Of a stretch of 64,000 nucleotides of DNA, positions 46,676 through 58,948 are shown piece by piece. The stretch comes from Mesorhizobium sp. AR07. GTDB taxonomy: Bacteria; Pseudomonadota; Alphaproteobacteria; Rhizobiales; Rhizobiaceae. Each line of letters starts with the position of its first letter. The stretch's first letter is position 1. The position numbers and the translations under genes are program-made. A model generated the notes under the pieces. That model was given only the letters and a program-made list of their open reading frames with translations. It was not told the DNA's origin and searched no databases. Location: assembly GCF_024746815.1 (NCBI RefSeq), contig NZ_CP080525.1:1612001-1676000 (forward strand), given 5' to 3'.

Positions 46676-48078
46676 GAGGCCGTCCCGCCAAGCTCCTTGG
46701 GCAGCGCATAGGCCCACTGGGTGATGTTGCCGGCGCCGAGGAAGACGACGAAGTCGCCGGGCTTGGCCAGATCACGGATGATGGGCGCGATTGCTGCCGG
46801 ACCCTCGATGTAGCGCGCGTCGCGATGACCGCCGGCGCGGATGCGCGACACCAGCGCATCCGATGTCACGCCTTCGATCGGCTCTTCGCCGGCCGCGTAG
46901 ACCGGCGCCACCATCACAGTGTCGGCGTCGTTGAAACAGGTGGAGAACTCGTTGAACAGATCATGCAGCCGGGTGAAACGATGTGGCTGGGCAATGGCGA
47001 TGACGCGGCCCTTGGTGGCGCTACGCGCCGCCTTCAGCACGGCCGATATCTCGACCGGATGGTGACCATAGTCGTCGAACACATCGACGCCGTTCCAGGA
47101 ACCGGTATGGGTGAAGCGGCGCTTGACGCCGGCGAAGGACGACAGGCCCTTCCTGATCGCCTCGGCGGACAGGCCGAGCTCATGCGCGACAGCGATCGCC
47201 GCCGTCGCGTTGGAGACATTGTGACGGCCGGGCATCGGCAGGCGCAGGCCGGCGATCGTCGTCTGGCCGCCGCCCTTGCGGTTGCGGATCACCACGTCGA
47301 ATTCCGAAATGGCACCCGCCATGCGGTGGTTGATGAAGCGCACATCGGCCTGTGCATTCTCGCCATAGGTGATGACGCGGCGGTCCTCGATGCGGCCGAC
47401 CAGCGCCTGCACTTCCGGGTGATCGGTGCACATCACGCCGAAACCGTAGAACGGCACGTTCTCGACGAACTGGCGGAACGCTTCGCGCACCTTGTCGAAA
47501 CTGCCATAGTGATCGAGATGCTCGGGATCGATGTTGGTGACGACGGCGATCTCGGCCGGCAGCTTGAGGAAGGTGCCGTCGCTCTCGTCGGCCTCGACCA
47601 CCATCCATTCGCCATCGCCCATGCGCGCATTGGTGCCATAGGCATTGATGATGCCGCCATTGATGACGGTCGGATCGAGCCCGCCGGCTTCGAGCAGTGT
47701 TGCAACCATGGAAGTCGTCGTCGTCTTGCCATGCGTGCCGCCGATCGCCACGGCCTGGCGAAAGCGCATCAGCTCGGCCAGCATCTCGGCGCGGCGCACG
47801 ATCGGCAACAGTTTTTCGCGCGCGGCCTTCAGTTCCGGATTGGTTTTCTTGATCGCCGTCGAGACGACGACGACCTCTGCATCGCCAAGATTTTCGGCCT
47901 TGTGACCGACGAAGCATTCGATGCCCTTGTCGCGCAGCCGCTGAACATTGGCGCTGTCGGCCTGGTCGGATCCTTGCACCTTGTAGCCGAGATTGTGCAA
48001 CACCTCGGCAATGCCGCTCATGCCGATGCCGCCAATGCCGATGAAATGCACAAGGCCGATGGTCTGCGGCATCTTCAT
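46672..48078 (-). CDS. murC: UDP-N-acetylmuramate--L-alanine ligase (MurC)
   Basis: A 468-aa Mur ligase that adds L-alanine to UDP-MurNAc. The N-terminal domain starts [17 protein letters not shown]. The ATP-binding motif is [18 protein letters not shown] (about 115-132), followed by ADESDGTF and [11 protein letters not shown]. Length is as in the family. Its ATG at 48078 overlaps the murG stop by four bases and its stop overlaps murB, so three genes are coupled. Confidence 0.97.
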   Translation of the reverse strand: MKMPQTIGLVHFIGIGGIGMSGIAEVLHNLGYKVQGSDQADSANVQRLRDKGIECFVGHKAENLGDAEVVVVSTAIKKTNPELKAAREKLLPIVRRAEMLAELMRFRQAVAIGGTHGKTTTTSMVATLLEAGGLDPTVINGGIINAYGTNARMGDGEWMVVEADESDGTFLKLPAEIAVVTNIDPEHLDHYGSFDKVREAFRQFVENVPFYGFGVMCTDHPEVQALVGRIEDRRVITYGENAQADVRFINHRMAGAISEFDVVIRNRKGGGQTTIAGLRLPMPGRHNVSNATAAIAVAHELGLSAEAIRKGLSSFAGVKRRFTHTGSWNGVDVFDDYGHHPVEISAVLKAARSATKGRVIAIAQPHRFTRLHDLFNEFSTCFNDADTVMVAPVYAAGEEPIEGVTSDALVSRIRAGGHRDARYIEGPAAIAPIIRDLAKPGDFVVFLGAGNITQWAYALPKELGGTAS

Positions 48079-49205
48079 GCGTGCGTCCCCTTCCTGAAGT
48101 CCGAAATGTTCTTTTTGGACGCAATAGCCTCTGTGAGATCGGCGAGCAACCGTGCCGCGTTGGGCCGGCCGGCCGATTTTGCTCCCGCGGCCATGGCCAC
48201 CAGCCGCTCAGGGCTGTCCATCAACCCGCGGAGGAGGGTTGCGATGCGCTCGGGCGAAAGCGAGGATTGCGGGTGCACTTCGCCACCGCCGGCGGCGGCA
48301 AGGGCGGCCGCGTTCGCCGCCTGGTCGTGGTCGAGCGCATAGGGATATGGCACCAGCAGCGCCGGCCGGCCGATGACGGCGATCTCCGAAACGGTCGAGG
48401 CGCCGGAGCGCGAGATCACCAGATGCGCCGCCGCCATGCGCTGCGCCATGTCGGTGAAGAAGGGCGAGACTTCGACGGCGACGCCTAGTGCCGCATAGGC
48501 CGCCTTCACCCGCGCCACATCATCGGCGCGCGCCTGTTGCGTGATCACCAGCCGCTTGCGTTGCACTTCGGAAAGCATGGCGACAGCTGCCGGCACGGCG
48601 TCGGAGAAGAACTGGGCACCCTGGCTGCCGCCGAACACCAGCAGCCTGAACGGCTGCTCTCCGCTCGATGCCGCATAAGGCGTCTTGGCCGCTTCCAGCA
48701 CGGGAGGCCGGACCGGATTGCCTGTCGTCACCGTCTTGGCGCCGGCCGCACTGCTCTCGTCGTGCGGCAGGAAGCCGCCGGCGATCGCATCGACGCGGCC
48801 GGCCAGCGCCCGGTTGGCGCGCCCCATCACCGCGTTCTGCTCATGGATCAGCGTCGGCACCTTGCGCCTTGTCGCCGCATAGAGCGGCGGCAAGGTCGGA
48901 TAGCCGCCAAAGCCGACGACGGCATCCGGCTTGATCCTGGCGATGGTGGCGGAGGCCTGGCGCACGCCGCGCCAGATTTTCCAGAAGGCGCCGAGCATGG
49001 CGAAAGGATTTTTCGAGCCCATCGTCGCGGACTGGATCGGATGGATGGCCGCGGCCGGGAAGCGGGCGGCAAAGCGCTCGGCGCGGTCGTCGGTGGCCAG
49101 ATGCACCGTCCAGCCGCGCTCGTTCAACTCATGCGCCAGCGCTTCGGCCGGGAAGAGATGCCCCCCGGTTCCGCCCGCGGCGAGAAGGATGACGCCTCTC
49201 GCCAT
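48075..49205 (-). CDS. murG: UDP-GlcNAc transferase MurG (lipid II synthesis)
   Basis: A 376-aa peripheral membrane glycosyltransferase (GT28) that turns lipid I into lipid II. The glycine loop [17 protein letters not shown] is at about 7-23, and the C-terminal donor-site motifs [16 protein letters not shown] and [23 protein letters not shown] are present. The ATG at 49205 directly follows the ftsW stop, with one base between them. Upstream extension of the frame would overlap ftsW. Confidence 0.96.
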   Translation of the reverse strand: MARGVILLAAGGTGGHLFPAEALAHELNERGWTVHLATDDRAERFAARFPAAAIHPIQSATMGSKNPFAMLGAFWKIWRGVRQASATIARIKPDAVVGFGGYPTLPPLYAATRRKVPTLIHEQNAVMGRANRALAGRVDAIAGGFLPHDESSAAGAKTVTTGNPVRPPVLEAAKTPYAASSGEQPFRLLVFGGSQGAQFFSDAVPAAVAMLSEVQRKRLVITQQARADDVARVKAAYAALGVAVEVSPFFTDMAQRMAAAHLVISRSGASTVSEIAVIGRPALLVPYPYALDHDQAANAAALAAAGGGEVHPQSSLSPERIATLLRGLMDSPERLVAMAAGAKSAGRPNAARLLADLTEAIASKKNISDFRKGTHA

Positions 49206-49206
49206 A

Positions 49207-50358
49207 TCACTCCGCCGGCAGGGCGCGTTGCGACAGGGCAAAGCCCATCTGCTTGCGCTTTTCAGGCCGCTTGCGCGTCAGCGCCAGCACCATGCCCATC
49301 GAGATGGCGATGGCGATCTGCGAGGAGCCGCCATAGGAGATGAAAGGCAGCGTCATGCCCTTGGCCGGCACCAGCTGCAGGTTGACGCACATGTTGATGA
49401 CGGCCTGCAGGCCAAACACGGTGACCAGCCCGCCGACCGCATAACGGGTGAAGTCGTCATGCTCCTTCAGCGCCGTGTTGAGGCCGCGCAGCACGATGAA
49501 GGCGAAGATCGACATGATGAAGAAGCACATGATCAGCCCGAACTCCTCGCCGGCGACCGAGAAGACGAAGTCGGCATGGCTGTCGGGAATGACCCGCTTG
49601 ACCGTGCCCTCGCCCGGCCCGACGCCGAACCAGCCGCCATTGATCAGCGCCTCGCGCCCCATGTCGACCTGGAACGTGTCGCCTTCGCCGGTGAGGAACT
49701 TGTCGATGCGCAAGGCAACGTGCGGAAACACCGAATAGGCGGCGAACACGCCGCCGACGCCGGCGCCGCCAAGCGCGATGATCCACAACCACGGCAGTCC
49801 CGCCATGAAGAACATCACACCCCAGGTTCCGGTGATCAGCATGGTCTGGCCGAGATCCGGCTGTGCGACCAGCAGCGAGACGACCAGGGCAAGCAGCAGC
49901 ATGGCGAACAGATTGCCCGGAATGTCCGGCTGGCGCTTGTGTTCGGCAAACAGCCAGGCGCACATGATGACGAAGGCCGGCTTGAGGAACTCGGACGGCT
50001 GGATCGACAGGCCGGCAAGCGAAACCCAGCGGCGCGCGCCCTTCACCTCGACGCCGATGTAAAGCACCGCCACCATCAGCACCAGCATGATGCACAGCAT
50101 CACCAGCGCCATGCGCCGGATTTGCCTGGATTCGAGGAAGGAAACCGCCAGCATCACGCCAAGCGCCGGCACGGTGAAGATGATTTGCCTGGTGGCGAAG
50201 TGGAAACTGTCGAGGCCAATGCGTTCGGCCACCGCCGGGCTGGCGGCGAAGGACAGGACGATGCCCAGCCCCATCAGCGACAGGAACGCCGCCAGGAACC
50301 AGCGGTCGATCGTCCACCACCAGGTCGCAACCGGGCTTTTGTCGAGACGGCTCTGCAT
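49207..50358 (-). CDS. ftsW: Cell division protein FtsW (SEDS glycosyltransferase)
   Basis: A 383-aa inner-membrane protein with about ten helices, polymerising lipid II at the septum with FtsI. SEDS hallmarks include [32 protein letters not shown] (the essential Asp) and [21 protein letters not shown]. The start at 50358 ([15 protein letters not shown]) overlaps the murD TAA by one base (TAATG). The frame continues open upstream on the murD locus, which is not part of this gene. Confidence 0.96.
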   Translation of the reverse strand: MQSRLDKSPVATWWWTIDRWFLAAFLSLMGLGIVLSFAASPAVAERIGLDSFHFATRQIIFTVPALGVMLAVSFLESRQIRRMALVMLCIMLVLMVAVLYIGVEVKGARRWVSLAGLSIQPSEFLKPAFVIMCAWLFAEHKRQPDIPGNLFAMLLLALVVSLLVAQPDLGQTMLITGTWGVMFFMAGLPWLWIIALGGAGVGGVFAAYSVFPHVALRIDKFLTGEGDTFQVDMGREALINGGWFGVGPGEGTVKRVIPDSHADFVFSVAGEEFGLIMCFFIMSIFAFIVLRGLNTALKEHDDFTRYAVGGLVTVFGLQAVINMCVNLQLVPAKGMTLPFISYGGSSQIAIAISMGMVLALTRKRPEKRKQMGFALSQRALPAE

Positions 50359-51758
50359 TATCGTGCCCCTCCGATGGGTTTCACACCCTCGATAGCATTC
50401 GCAGCTTGCCTGAAGGCTTCGCCGCGGACTTCGAAATTCTTGAACTGGTCGAAACTGGCGCAGGCCGGCGACAACAGCACCACCACCTCGCCGCTGTCGT
50501 CGCGAGCCGCATCGTGTGCGGCATGCTCGACCGCGGCACTCAGCGTGCCCGATATTTCGTAAGGCACGGCCTCGCCCAGGGTCGCCGAGAAGGCGGGCGC
50601 GGCCTCGCCGATCAGATAGGCCTTGGCGATGCGCGGGAAGAAGCCCCGCAACGGCTCGATGCCGCCCTCCTTGGGCAGTCCGCCGGCGATCCAGTAGATG
50701 CGCGGAAAGCTCGACAGAGCCGGTGCCGCCGCATCGGCATTGGTCGCCTTGGAATCGTTGACGAACAGCACATGGTCCTTGCGGCCGACCTGCTCCATGC
50801 GGTGCGCCAGGCCGGGAAAGCTTTCCAGCCCCGACTGGATCTCGCCAAGCTCCAGCCCGACCTTGAGGCAAGCAGCGACCGCGGCCAGCGCGTTTTGCGC
50901 ATTGTGCTGGCCGCGCAGCGAGCCGATGCCTTCGAGGAAGGCGACGCGGCTGTAGCGGCCGTGCACGGCCTCCATCAGATTGCTGCCGTCGGCGAAATAG
51001 CCGTCGGTCAGCGGCAGCCGCTTGGAAATGCGGATGACATGCCGCCCCGCCCGTTCCAGCCGCTCGGCGATCTGCGCGCACCAGGAATCGTCGATGCCGA
51101 TGATCGCCGTCTCGCTGCCGGCCACCAGCCGCTCCTTGATCGCCGCGTAATGCTGCATGGTGCCGTGCCGGTCGAGATGGTCGGGCGTCAAATTGAGCAG
51201 GATGCCGGCCGTCGGGTTGATCGAAGGCGCGAGGTCGATCTGGTAGGACGAGCATTCGACCACATAGTGCCGATTGGGCTCAGGCGGATCGAGCGTCATC
51301 ACCGCGCGGCCGATATTGCCGCCCATCTGGGTGTCGCGTCCCGCCGCTTTCAGGATATGCGCGGTCAGCGCGGTCGTCGTCGACTTGCCGTTTGTGCCGG
51401 TGATGGCGATAAACGGTGCTGCCGGCGCGGCGAGCACCCGCTCGCGGCAGAAAAGCTCGATGTCGCCAATGATCTCGACGCCGGAACCGCGCGCCAGCTC
51501 CACCGTCCAATGCGGCTTGGGATGCGTCAGCGGCACGCCCGGCGACAGCACGAAAGCCGAGAACTTCGCCCAGTCGGCGCCGCGCAGATCGCCGGTCGCG
51601 ATGCCGACCGCCGCCGCCTTGGCAACGCTGTCGGGATTGTCGTCCCAGGCCAGCACGTCTGCCCCGCCTGCGATCAGCGCGCGCGCCGTCGCAATCCCCG
51701 AGCCACCGAGCCCGAAGAGCGAAACGCGCTTGCCTGCGAAGGATGCGGCGGGGATCAA
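50358..51758 (-). CDS. murD: UDP-N-acetylmuramoylalanine--D-glutamate ligase (MurD)
   Basis: A 466-aa Mur ligase that adds D-glutamate. Visible are [16 protein letters not shown] in the N-terminal domain, [18 protein letters not shown] for ATP (about 117-134), [16 protein letters not shown] and the lysine-bearing [17 protein letters not shown]. It is slightly longer than the E. coli enzyme. It begins eight bases after the mraY stop and is coupled to ftsW. Confidence 0.97.
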   Translation of the reverse strand: MIPAASFAGKRVSLFGLGGSGIATARALIAGGADVLAWDDNPDSVAKAAAVGIATGDLRGADWAKFSAFVLSPGVPLTHPKPHWTVELARGSGVEIIGDIELFCRERVLAAPAAPFIAITGTNGKSTTTALTAHILKAAGRDTQMGGNIGRAVMTLDPPEPNRHYVVECSSYQIDLAPSINPTAGILLNLTPDHLDRHGTMQHYAAIKERLVAGSETAIIGIDDSWCAQIAERLERAGRHVIRISKRLPLTDGYFADGSNLMEAVHGRYSRVAFLEGIGSLRGQHNAQNALAAVAACLKVGLELGEIQSGLESFPGLAHRMEQVGRKDHVLFVNDSKATNADAAAPALSSFPRIYWIAGGLPKEGGIEPLRGFFPRIAKAYLIGEAAPAFSATLGEAVPYEISGTLSAAVEHAAHDAARDDSGEVVVLLSPACASFDQFKNFEVRGEAFRQAANAIEGVKPIGGAR

Positions 51759-51766
51759 GCGGCCTC

Positions 51767-52849
51767 CTATCTCAGCTTCAGGGTGGACAGGCCGACCAGC
51801 GCCAGGATGACGGCGATGATCCAGAAGCGGATCACCACCTGGCTTTCGGTCCAGCCGAGCTTCTCGAAATGATGGTGGATCGGCGCCATCAGGAACACCC
51901 GCTTGCCGGTCATCTTGAAGTAGCCGACCTGGATGATGACAGACAGGATTTCCACGACAAACAATCCGCCGACGATGACCAGCACGATCTCATGCTTGGT
52001 GGCGACGGCGACCGTGCCGATCAGGCCGCCCATCGCCAGCGAGCCGGTGTCGCCCATGAAGATCGCCGCCGGTGGCGCGTTGAACCAGAGGAAGCCGAGA
52101 CCAGCGCCGATGACCGAGCCAAGCACGACCGCCAGTTCGCCGGTGCCCGGCACGAAATGGATCTGCAGATATTCGGCGAACACCGCGTTGCCGGAGAGGT
52201 AGGCAATGACGCCGAAGGAGGCCGCCGCGATCATGATCGGCACGATCGCCAGCCCGTCGAGGCCGTCGGTCAGGTTCACCGCATTGCCGGCGCCGACGAT
52301 GACGAAGCAGGAGAACGGAATGAAGAACCAGCCGAGATTGACGATGAATTCCTTGGCGAAGGGGAATGTCAGCGATGAGGAGAACGGCGCCTGCCCGTTA
52401 TGCATGATCGCCCAGGCGGCGATGCCGGCAATGACGAATTCGAGCGCCAGCCGCGCCTTGCCGGAAAAACCGAGATGCGACTGCTTGGTTACCTTCAGAT
52501 AGTCGTCGTAGAAGCCGATCAAGCCGAAGCCCAGCGTCACCAGCAAAACCACCCAGACATAGATGCTCGACAGGTTCGCCCACAGCAGCGACGAACCGAT
52601 GATGCCGGAAAGGATCATCAGCCCGCCCATAGTCGGGGTGCCCGCCTTCTTGAAATGCGTCTGCGGCCCGTCGGCGCGGATCGGCTGGCCCTTGCCCTGG
52701 CGCAGCCGCAGCGAATTGATGATGGTCGGTCCGAAGATGAAGACGATCAGCGCCGATGTGATCAGCGCCCCGCCGGTGCGGAAGGTGATGTAGCGGAAGA
52801 CATTGAAGACCGAGATCTTGTCCGCAAAATCGACGAGCAGTGTGAACAT
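51767..52849 (-). CDS. mraY: Phospho-MurNAc-pentapeptide-transferase (MraY)
   Basis: A 360-aa integral membrane enzyme with ten helices that makes lipid I on undecaprenyl phosphate. Hallmarks are [26 protein letters not shown] (aspartate pair), [16 protein letters not shown] and [11 protein letters not shown], plus the late histidine cluster [12 protein letters not shown]. The ATG at 52849 follows murF by four bases. The longer open frame would cross the murF end. Confidence 0.97.
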   Translation of the reverse strand: MFTLLVDFADKISVFNVFRYITFRTGGALITSALIVFIFGPTIINSLRLRQGKGQPIRADGPQTHFKKAGTPTMGGLMILSGIIGSSLLWANLSSIYVWVVLLVTLGFGLIGFYDDYLKVTKQSHLGFSGKARLALEFVIAGIAAWAIMHNGQAPFSSSLTFPFAKEFIVNLGWFFIPFSCFVIVGAGNAVNLTDGLDGLAIVPIMIAAASFGVIAYLSGNAVFAEYLQIHFVPGTGELAVVLGSVIGAGLGFLWFNAPPAAIFMGDTGSLAMGGLIGTVAVATKHEIVLVIVGGLFVVEILSVIIQVGYFKMTGKRVFLMAPIHHHFEKLGWTESQVVIRFWIIAVILALVGLSTLKLR

Positions 52850-52853
52850 GCGC

Positions 52854-54326
52854 TTATCGTCCCCCGACCTGGGTCTGTTTGCTGGTTGTCGTTTCAGCCG
52901 GGAACTTACCCAGCAGCGCATCGACCAGTTTTGCGAAACCGATGCCTTTCGACGATTTGATCATCACCACGTCGCCCGGCTTCAAAGCGGCAAGCAGCAA
53001 CGGCTTCAACTCCTCGACGCCGGCGCGGTATTCCGTCTTGATCTCGGCCGGCAACGCCTGCGCCAGCGCCCGCATTTCCGGGCCGCCGAGAAAGACGATC
53101 TGCGTCCCGGTGCCGACAATGAGATCGGCAAGGGCGGCATGCAGCTTGGTCGAATGGTCGCCGAGCTCCAGCATGTCGCCGAGCACGGCGATGCGGCGGC
53201 CCTCGCCCGTTACCGGCGTCGCGTTGAGCAGCGCCATGGCGGCGCCCATCGACGCCGGATTGGCGTTGTAGCTCTCGTCGATCAGCGTGATCGGCCCGCC
53301 GGGGTGGTTCGAAGTCGAGCCGCCGGGGTGGCGCAGCACATGGCGCTTGCCGCGCCCGCGCTCGGCCGAAAGATTGGCCAGCGCACGCGCCACCTGGTCG
53401 AGATCGGCACCGACAAGATGCGCCGCACCGAGCACCGCCAGCACGTTCTGCACCATATGGCGACCGGGCGCGCCGATGCGGGCCGTCACCTCGTGGCCGC
53501 TGATCCTGGCGGTGATGTCGGAATGGTCGGCATGGAGTTCGCATTTGACCAGCTTGAAGGTCGAGCGCGCATTCTCGCCGAAGCCGAAGACATGCTCGAC
53601 GCCTGCGGCATGCGCCATCTTGTCCAGAAGCTTGAAGCGCGCATCGTCGCGGTTGAGGATGGCGGCGCCCTCCGGCTCCAGGCCTTCGAAAATCTCGGCC
53701 TTGGCCTTGGCGATCTCGTCGAGATTGCGGAAGAAACCGAGGTGGGCGGCCGCGATCATGGTGACGATGGCGACATGCGGCCTCACCATTTTGACCAGCG
53801 GCCGGATCTCGTCGGGATGGTTCATGCCGATCTCGAACACGGCGTAGTCGCAATCATCAGGCATGCGCGCCAGCGTCAGCGGTACGCCCCAGTGGTTGTT
53901 GAACGACTGCGCCGAGGCATGCACCTTGCCGACGACCGACAGCACGTGGCGCAGCGCTTCCTTGGTGGTCGTCTTGCCGGCCGAACCGGTGACCGCGATG
54001 ATCTTGGCCTCAGAGCGGGCGCGCGCCGCGACACCAAGCTTTTCAAGTGCGGCCAGCACGTCTTCGACGACGATCATCGGCGCCGTCAGCCGGCCGAGCG
54101 ACGGCAGCTTGCCTTCCGCCACCACCAGCACGCCGGCGCCGGCCTTGATGGCTAATGTGGCGAAGTCATGGCCGTCCATCGCTTCGCCCTTGATGGCGAA
54201 GAAGGCGTCGCCCGGCTGCAGGCTGCGGCTGTCGATGGAAATGCCTGATATGCCTTCCGGCATCGGCCCGAGCGGCCGCCCGTCCATGGCGGAAACCAGC
54301 GCCTCGGAGGTCCACAGCAGGCTCAT
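52854..54326 (-). CDS. murF: UDP-MurNAc-tripeptide--D-Ala-D-Ala ligase (MurF)
   Basis: A 490-aa Mur ligase that adds the dipeptide made by Ddl. It has [19 protein letters not shown] near the start, [19 protein letters not shown] for ATP binding (about 110-128), [10 protein letters not shown], and [15 protein letters not shown]. The ATG at 54326 overlaps the murE stop by four bases. The C-terminus is slightly longer than in E. coli. Confidence 0.97.
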   Translation of the reverse strand: MSLLWTSEALVSAMDGRPLGPMPEGISGISIDSRSLQPGDAFFAIKGEAMDGHDFATLAIKAGAGVLVVAEGKLPSLGRLTAPMIVVEDVLAALEKLGVAARARSEAKIIAVTGSAGKTTTKEALRHVLSVVGKVHASAQSFNNHWGVPLTLARMPDDCDYAVFEIGMNHPDEIRPLVKMVRPHVAIVTMIAAAHLGFFRNLDEIAKAKAEIFEGLEPEGAAILNRDDARFKLLDKMAHAAGVEHVFGFGENARSTFKLVKCELHADHSDITARISGHEVTARIGAPGRHMVQNVLAVLGAAHLVGADLDQVARALANLSAERGRGKRHVLRHPGGSTSNHPGGPITLIDESYNANPASMGAAMALLNATPVTGEGRRIAVLGDMLELGDHSTKLHAALADLIVGTGTQIVFLGGPEMRALAQALPAEIKTEYRAGVEELKPLLLAALKPGDVVMIKSSKGIGFAKLVDALLGKFPAETTTSKQTQVGGR

Positions 54327-55771
54327 GCGGCACGCTCCCTGAGCGCGGCGCGGACTTCCTCATGATCGGAGAAATGCAAGGTCTCGGTGCCGATCGTCTG
54401 GCCCTCCTCGTGGCCTTTGCCCGCCACGATCAGCGTGTCGCCGGCATGCAGCATGGCGACCGCCTCGTGAATTGCCTGGCGCCGGTCGCCGATCTCGATG
54501 GCACCGGGTGCGGCGGCAAGAATGGCGGCGCGGATCGTTTTCGGCACTTCCGAGCGCGGATTGTCGTCGGTGACGATGACGACATCGGCAAGCCGGGTCG
54601 CGATCTCGCCCATGATCGGCCGCTTGCCGCGGTCGCGATCGCCACCGCAGCCGAACACGACGATGACGCGGCCGGTCGTGAAGGGACGCACTGAAGCCAG
54701 CACATTTTCCAGCGCATCGGGTTTGTGGGCATAGTCGACATAGACCGGCGCGCCATTGGCGGTGGTGCCGACGAGATCGAGCCGGCCCGGCGCGCCCTTC
54801 AGTTTCTCCAATGCCATCAAGGCTTTGGCGACGGGCGTTCCGGTGGAAATGGCAAGCCCGGCCGAAACCAGCGCATTCGATATCTGGAAATCGCCGGCCA
54901 GCGGCAGGTCGACCTCGTAAAGCACGCCGCCAGCCTCGACCTCGGCGCGCTGGCGATGGCGTTCGTGCTCGACCCGCTTCAGCTTGAGGAAATCGCCATG
55001 GCGGCCGACCGTCAGCACGTCGAGCCCGGCAGCCTGTGCTGCCTTGATCGTCGGTGCCGACCACGGATCGTCGGCGAAGATGACGGCCGGCGCGCCTTTC
55101 GGCAGCAGCGTGTCGAACAGGCGCAATTTGGCGCGGTGATAGTCCTCGACGGTCGGATGATAGTCCATATGGTCGCGGCCGAGATTGGTGAAGCCGCCGG
55201 CCGCCAGCTTGACGCCGTCGAGGCGGCGCTGGTCGAGCCCATGGCTGGAAGCTTCCATCGAGGCATGGGTGACGCCGGCATCCGCCAATTCCTTGAGCAG
55301 CTGGTGCAAGGCGACCGGATCGGGCGTCGTCAGCGAGCCATAGTCGTTGCGACCCGGCGCCACCACGCCGGTGGTGCCGATCGAAGCGGCGGCATAGCCG
55401 GCCTGCTCCCAGATCTGCCTGGTGAAGGCGGCGACCGATGTCTTGCCGCTGGTGCCGGTCACCGCGACCATGGTCTCGGGCTGCTTGCCGAAATAGCGGG
55501 CCGCACTCAGCGCCAGCGCCAGCCGCGGATCGTCGACCGCCAGCACCGGGGCCTGCAGCCCGGCAATGGCGCTGACCGCCACGATCGCGGCAGCACCTCG
55601 GCCGGCAGCGTCGGCGGCATAGGTCGCGCCGTCCGCCTTGGTACCGGCGAGCGCGAAGAAGACGACGCCGGGTCTTACCTGGCGGGAATCCGACGAAATC
55701 CCGGTAACCTCCAGATCGGCGGAAGCTGTTCCTTCGACTGGCAGGATACCGGCTAGATCTCTGAGCTTCAT
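54323..55771 (-). CDS. murE: UDP-MurNAc-L-Ala-D-Glu--meso-diaminopimelate ligase (MurE)
   Basis: A 482-aa Mur ligase. It contains [39 protein letters not shown] (ATP site, about 102-120) and [21 protein letters not shown]. The DNPR motif in [11 protein letters not shown] (about 410) marks it as a diaminopimelate-adding enzyme instead of a lysine-adding one. It starts 54 bp after the ftsI stop. Length is typical. Confidence 0.97.
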   Translation of the reverse strand: MKLRDLAGILPVEGTASADLEVTGISSDSRQVRPGVVFFALAGTKADGATYAADAAGRGAAAIVAVSAIAGLQAPVLAVDDPRLALALSAARYFGKQPETMVAVTGTSGKTSVAAFTRQIWEQAGYAAASIGTTGVVAPGRNDYGSLTTPDPVALHQLLKELADAGVTHASMEASSHGLDQRRLDGVKLAAGGFTNLGRDHMDYHPTVEDYHRAKLRLFDTLLPKGAPAVIFADDPWSAPTIKAAQAAGLDVLTVGRHGDFLKLKRVEHERHRQRAEVEAGGVLYEVDLPLAGDFQISNALVSAGLAISTGTPVAKALMALEKLKGAPGRLDLVGTTANGAPVYVDYAHKPDALENVLASVRPFTTGRVIVVFGCGGDRDRGKRPIMGEIATRLADVVIVTDDNPRSEVPKTIRAAILAAAPGAIEIGDRRQAIHEAVAMLHAGDTLIVAGKGHEEGQTIGTETLHFSDHEEVRAALRERAA

Positions 55772-55825
55772 CGGGTCCCGTTCACCACAACAAAATAGCG
55801 CGCAGTTACCGGCGCGCCCTAAGAA

Positions 55826-57535
55826 TCACTGATAGGAAACCAGCGTTGCACCATTTTCATGGCTGAAATCTGGCTTCACGCCAAGCATGGCCGCGGAACG
55901 CCTGATGATGTTACCGGCCATAACCCCCGCATTCGCGGCCGCGACGTCTGTCATGCCAGGCTTTTCCGGGTGCGGGGCGTCGGCAATCGTAAACACGAGG
56001 TATTGCGGATCGTCCATCGGGAAGGCGGCGACGAAGGTATTGAAATTCAAATCCTTCGAGTAGCGGCCATTGATGACCTTCTCGGCTGTTCCGGTCTTAC
56101 CGCCAACGCGGTAGCCGGGCACTCTGGCGTTTCTGGCCGAGCCCTTCTCGGCGTTGAGCGTATAGAGGTAGCGCATGCCCTCGACCGTCTTGTCGCTGAC
56201 CACTTTCTTGGCCACTGCCATCGCTTCTGCCTGTGTGCGGACCAGGAAGGTAGGGTTCATCAGGAAGCCGCCATTCATCAGCGCCGCGCAGCCGACAGCT
56301 GCTTGCAGCGGCGTCGTCGACACGCCATGGCCGAAGGCGATGGTGAACGAATTGACCTGTTTCCAGACCTTCGGTTCGGTCGGGCGGGCGACTTCCGGCA
56401 GTTCGGTCAGCATCCTGTCCAAAATTCCAAGGCGATGCAGGAATTCGCGGTGCCCCTCGATGCCGACCATCTCGGCCTCCCTGGCCGACCCGATGTTGGA
56501 CGAATAGAGGAACACTTCCGGCAACGACAGCACACGGTTCTTGCCGTGGAAATCGTGAATGGCCTGATGGCCGACCCGGATTGGATGCGAAGCGTCGAAG
56601 CGGCTCGCCATCGTCGCCTTGCCGGAATCGAGCGCCATGGCCGAGGTGAAGCTCTTGAAGGTCGAGCCCATCTCATAGAGACCCGCCGACATGCGGTTCA
56701 ACCGCTCCTTGTCCTGTGCGTTGTACGGGTTGTTCGGATCGAAGTCCGGCACCGAGGCCATCGCCACCACTTCGCCGGTCTTGACGTTGAGCACGACGGC
56801 GCCAGCGCCTATGGCGCGATAGCGCTCCAGGCCGGCGGCGATCTCGTCGCGCACCACATGCTGGACGCGCAGATCGATCGAAAGCTTCACTGGCTTCAGA
56901 TCCTTGGCGACCGCCAGGCCCGATGCCTGCAGGTCGCTCAAGCCCTGCTCGTCGACATATTTCTCCATGCCGGAGATGCCCTGGTTGTCGATGTTGGTGA
57001 GCCCGACAATGTAGGACGAGGTCTCGCCGCTCGGATAGAAGCGGCGCTTTTCGGTGCGGAAGCCGAAGCCGGGAATGCCAAGCTGCATGATGTCGGACTG
57101 CTGCTTGGGCGTCAGCTGCCGCTGCAGCCAAACGAAGCCGGCGCCGCTTTTCAGCTTGCGGTAGGTCTGCTCATAGTCGATCTCGGGAAGCACCGTCGAC
57201 AGCTTCTCGATCGCCTCGTCGGCGTCGACGATGCGGCGCGGCTCCGCGAACAGCGACGCCGTCTTGATGTCCGTCGCCAGCACTTCACCGTTGCGATCGA
57301 CAATGTCGGGCCGCGAGGCCGTCACCCGGCTCTGCGGACCGCCCGACATGTCGGGGGTCTGGAAGCCGAGATAGACCAGCCGCCCGGAGATGGTCGCGAA
57401 GATGCCGAAGAACACCGCCATCGTCATCGCGATGCGCGTCTTGCCCTTGCCGCCGGTCGCCTTGCGGGCGCCGTCGACCACGATCGACCCGCCTTCAACG
57501 GTCCTGGCGCGGCGCTTCAGCAGTTTGCCGATCAT
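55826..57535 (-). CDS. ftsI: Septal penicillin-binding protein 3 (FtsI)
   Basis: A 569-aa class B transpeptidase that cross-links septal peptidoglycan. A basic cytoplasmic tail and one membrane helix (about 34-52) precede the periplasmic part. Catalytic motifs are S291-T-F-K294 (GSTFKSF), SSN at 345-347 and K480-TGT. The start at 57535 gives the expected N-terminus and overlaps the ftsL stop by four bases. It has no PASTA domain. FtsW, FtsL and FtsQ partners are nearby. Confidence 0.96.
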   Translation of the reverse strand: MIGKLLKRRARTVEGGSIVVDGARKATGGKGKTRIAMTMAVFFGIFATISGRLVYLGFQTPDMSGGPQSRVTASRPDIVDRNGEVLATDIKTASLFAEPRRIVDADEAIEKLSTVLPEIDYEQTYRKLKSGAGFVWLQRQLTPKQQSDIMQLGIPGFGFRTEKRRFYPSGETSSYIVGLTNIDNQGISGMEKYVDEQGLSDLQASGLAVAKDLKPVKLSIDLRVQHVVRDEIAAGLERYRAIGAGAVVLNVKTGEVVAMASVPDFDPNNPYNAQDKERLNRMSAGLYEMGSTFKSFTSAMALDSGKATMASRFDASHPIRVGHQAIHDFHGKNRVLSLPEVFLYSSNIGSAREAEMVGIEGHREFLHRLGILDRMLTELPEVARPTEPKVWKQVNSFTIAFGHGVSTTPLQAAVGCAALMNGGFLMNPTFLVRTQAEAMAVAKKVVSDKTVEGMRYLYTLNAEKGSARNARVPGYRVGGKTGTAEKVINGRYSKDLNFNTFVAAFPMDDPQYLVFTIADAPHPEKPGMTDVAAANAGVMAGNIIRRSAAMLGVKPDFSHENGATLVSYQ

Positions 57536-57927
57536 TGGGCGATGCCTCCGGTCACCACGGGGTCCTTGCCGCCCGCAGGCGCCTTGTCGGAATTGTCGGC
57601 CATGCCGCCCTGGCGTCCTTTCAGGATGTCCTGAATGTCCAGGGCCTTGGCCGGCAGGTCGCCGATGCCGACGATCTGGCGGGCGCTGACCGGCTGGAGT
57701 TCGAGCTGCGACTTGTAGAGTTCGGCCAGCCTCTGCAGCCGCGATGGCTGGGTGAGCAGGCTCCAATCGGCCTTGAGCAGGTCGATCGTGTCCTCCTCGT
57801 AGCGGATCTGCGCATGGATCTTCTGCACCGCCGCCAATTGTTCCTCGGCCTCGCGCTTGGTCTTGTAGGTAAGGGCCGCCGCCGAAACCATGACGGCGAT
57901 CAGGACGATGTCGCTGGTACGAAACAC
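57532..57927 (-). CDS. ftsL: Cell division protein FtsL
   Basis: A 131-aa bitopic protein that joins FtsB and FtsQ in activating FtsWI. A single helix (SDIVLIAVMVSAAALTY) is followed by a leucine-zipper coiled coil (EEQLAAVQKIHAQIRYEEDTIDLLKADWSLLTQPSRLQRLA). Rhizobial FtsL is poorly conserved, so the call also rests on position between rsmH and ftsI. The C-terminal 40 residues are low-complexity. It starts four bases after rsmH. Confidence 0.92.
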   Translation of the reverse strand: MFRTSDIVLIAVMVSAAALTYKTKREAEEQLAAVQKIHAQIRYEEDTIDLLKADWSLLTQPSRLQRLAELYKSQLELQPVSARQIVGIGDLPAKALDIQDILKGRQGGMADNSDKAPAGGKDPVVTGGIAQ

Positions 57928-57931
57928 GTGC

Positions 57932-58948
57932 TTATCTCTCCCCCGGCCGGTCGATGCCGGGAAGCTTTGGAAGGCCGAAAATCGAAAAATCGGTGTTGCG
58001 CGCCGGCGCCTCGGTGCGGATTGCCGCGCGCAGCCTGGCCGAACGGGCGCGCGGATTGACCGCGACCTCGGCGTCGCCGGCAGTCACGCCGCCGCCGGCC
58101 TTGCGGAAGGTTGCGGTACGCGCCTGCGCCTCGGGCATATGGCGCGAGCCGGTCACGGCGTCGGCGCGATCTGCGATGAAGCGCTTGACGATGCGGTCTT
58201 CCAGGGAATGGAACGTCACCACGGCGAGACGCCCGCCAGGCTTCAGCGCGCGTTCGGCGGCGAACAATGCCTTGGCCAGTTCGCCAAGCTCGTCATTGAC
58301 GAAGATGCGCAGCGCCTGGAAGACCCGCGTTGCCGGATGGATCTTGTCCTTCGGCGCGCGCCCGACATGCGTCTCGATGGCGTCGGCGAGTTCCAGCGTG
58401 CGCTCGAACGGCCGCTTTTCACGGCGAGCCTCGATCATGCGGGCAATGCGCCCGGCATGACGCTCCTCGCCGAGGAAGCCGAAGATGCGGGCAAGGTCGC
58501 CCGGCTTGAAGCTGTTGACGACATCGGCGGCGCTCAAACCCGCCTGTGCCATGCGCATGTCGAGCGGCCCATCGGCGCGGAATGAAAACCCGCGCCCGGC
58601 CTGGTCGAGCTGCATCGAGGACACGCCGATGTCGAGCACGACGCCATCGACGCTTTCGACGTGCTCATCCAGCGTCGAGAACGGCGCCTGCACCAGCCTC
58701 AGCCTGCCGCCCGATTGCGCCTCGAGGTCGCGCCCGGCAGCGATCGCATCGGGATCACGGTCGATCGCCACGACGGAAGCCCCTGTCGCCAGTATGGCCC
58801 TGGTGTAGCCGCCGGCGCCGAACGTGCCGTCGATGATGATGTCGCCCTGCGCCGGCACTAGCGCTTCGAGCACTTCGCCAAGGAGGACCGGAATGTGGCG
58901 GACCGATCCGCCAACGGCGTGAAGGTCATCGCCGTGGCCCACCGTCAT
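57932..58948 (-). CDS. rsmH: 16S rRNA (cytosine1402-N4)-methyltransferase RsmH
   Basis: A 338-aa S-adenosylmethionine-dependent enzyme (formerly MraW) that methylates C1402 of 16S rRNA. Motifs are [29 protein letters not shown] (cofactor), [21 protein letters not shown] and [15 protein letters not shown]. The start at 58948 (MTVGHGDD) overlaps the mraZ stop by four bases; a frame open far upstream lies over mraZ. Length is typical. Confidence 0.97.
   Translation of the reverse strand: MTVGHGDDLHAVGGSVRHIPVLLGEVLEALVPAQGDIIIDGTFGAGGYTRAILATGASVVAIDRDPDAIAAGRDLEAQSGGRLRLVQAPFSTLDEHVESVDGVVLDIGVSSMQLDQAGRGFSFRADGPLDMRMAQAGLSAADVVNSFKPGDLARIFGFLGEERHAGRIARMIEARREKRPFERTLELADAIETHVGRAPKDKIHPATRVFQALRIFVNDELGELAKALFAAERALKPGGRLAVVTFHSLEDRIVKRFIADRADAVTGSRHMPEAQARTATFRKAGGGVTAGDAEVAVNPRARSARLRAAIRTEAPARNTDFSIFGLPKLPGIDRPGER

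Noticed and set aside
55859..57634. A 591-codon plus-strand frame over ftsI
   Set aside because: Antisense shadow of ftsI, whose catalytic motifs are complete; no ribosome site or recognisable product.
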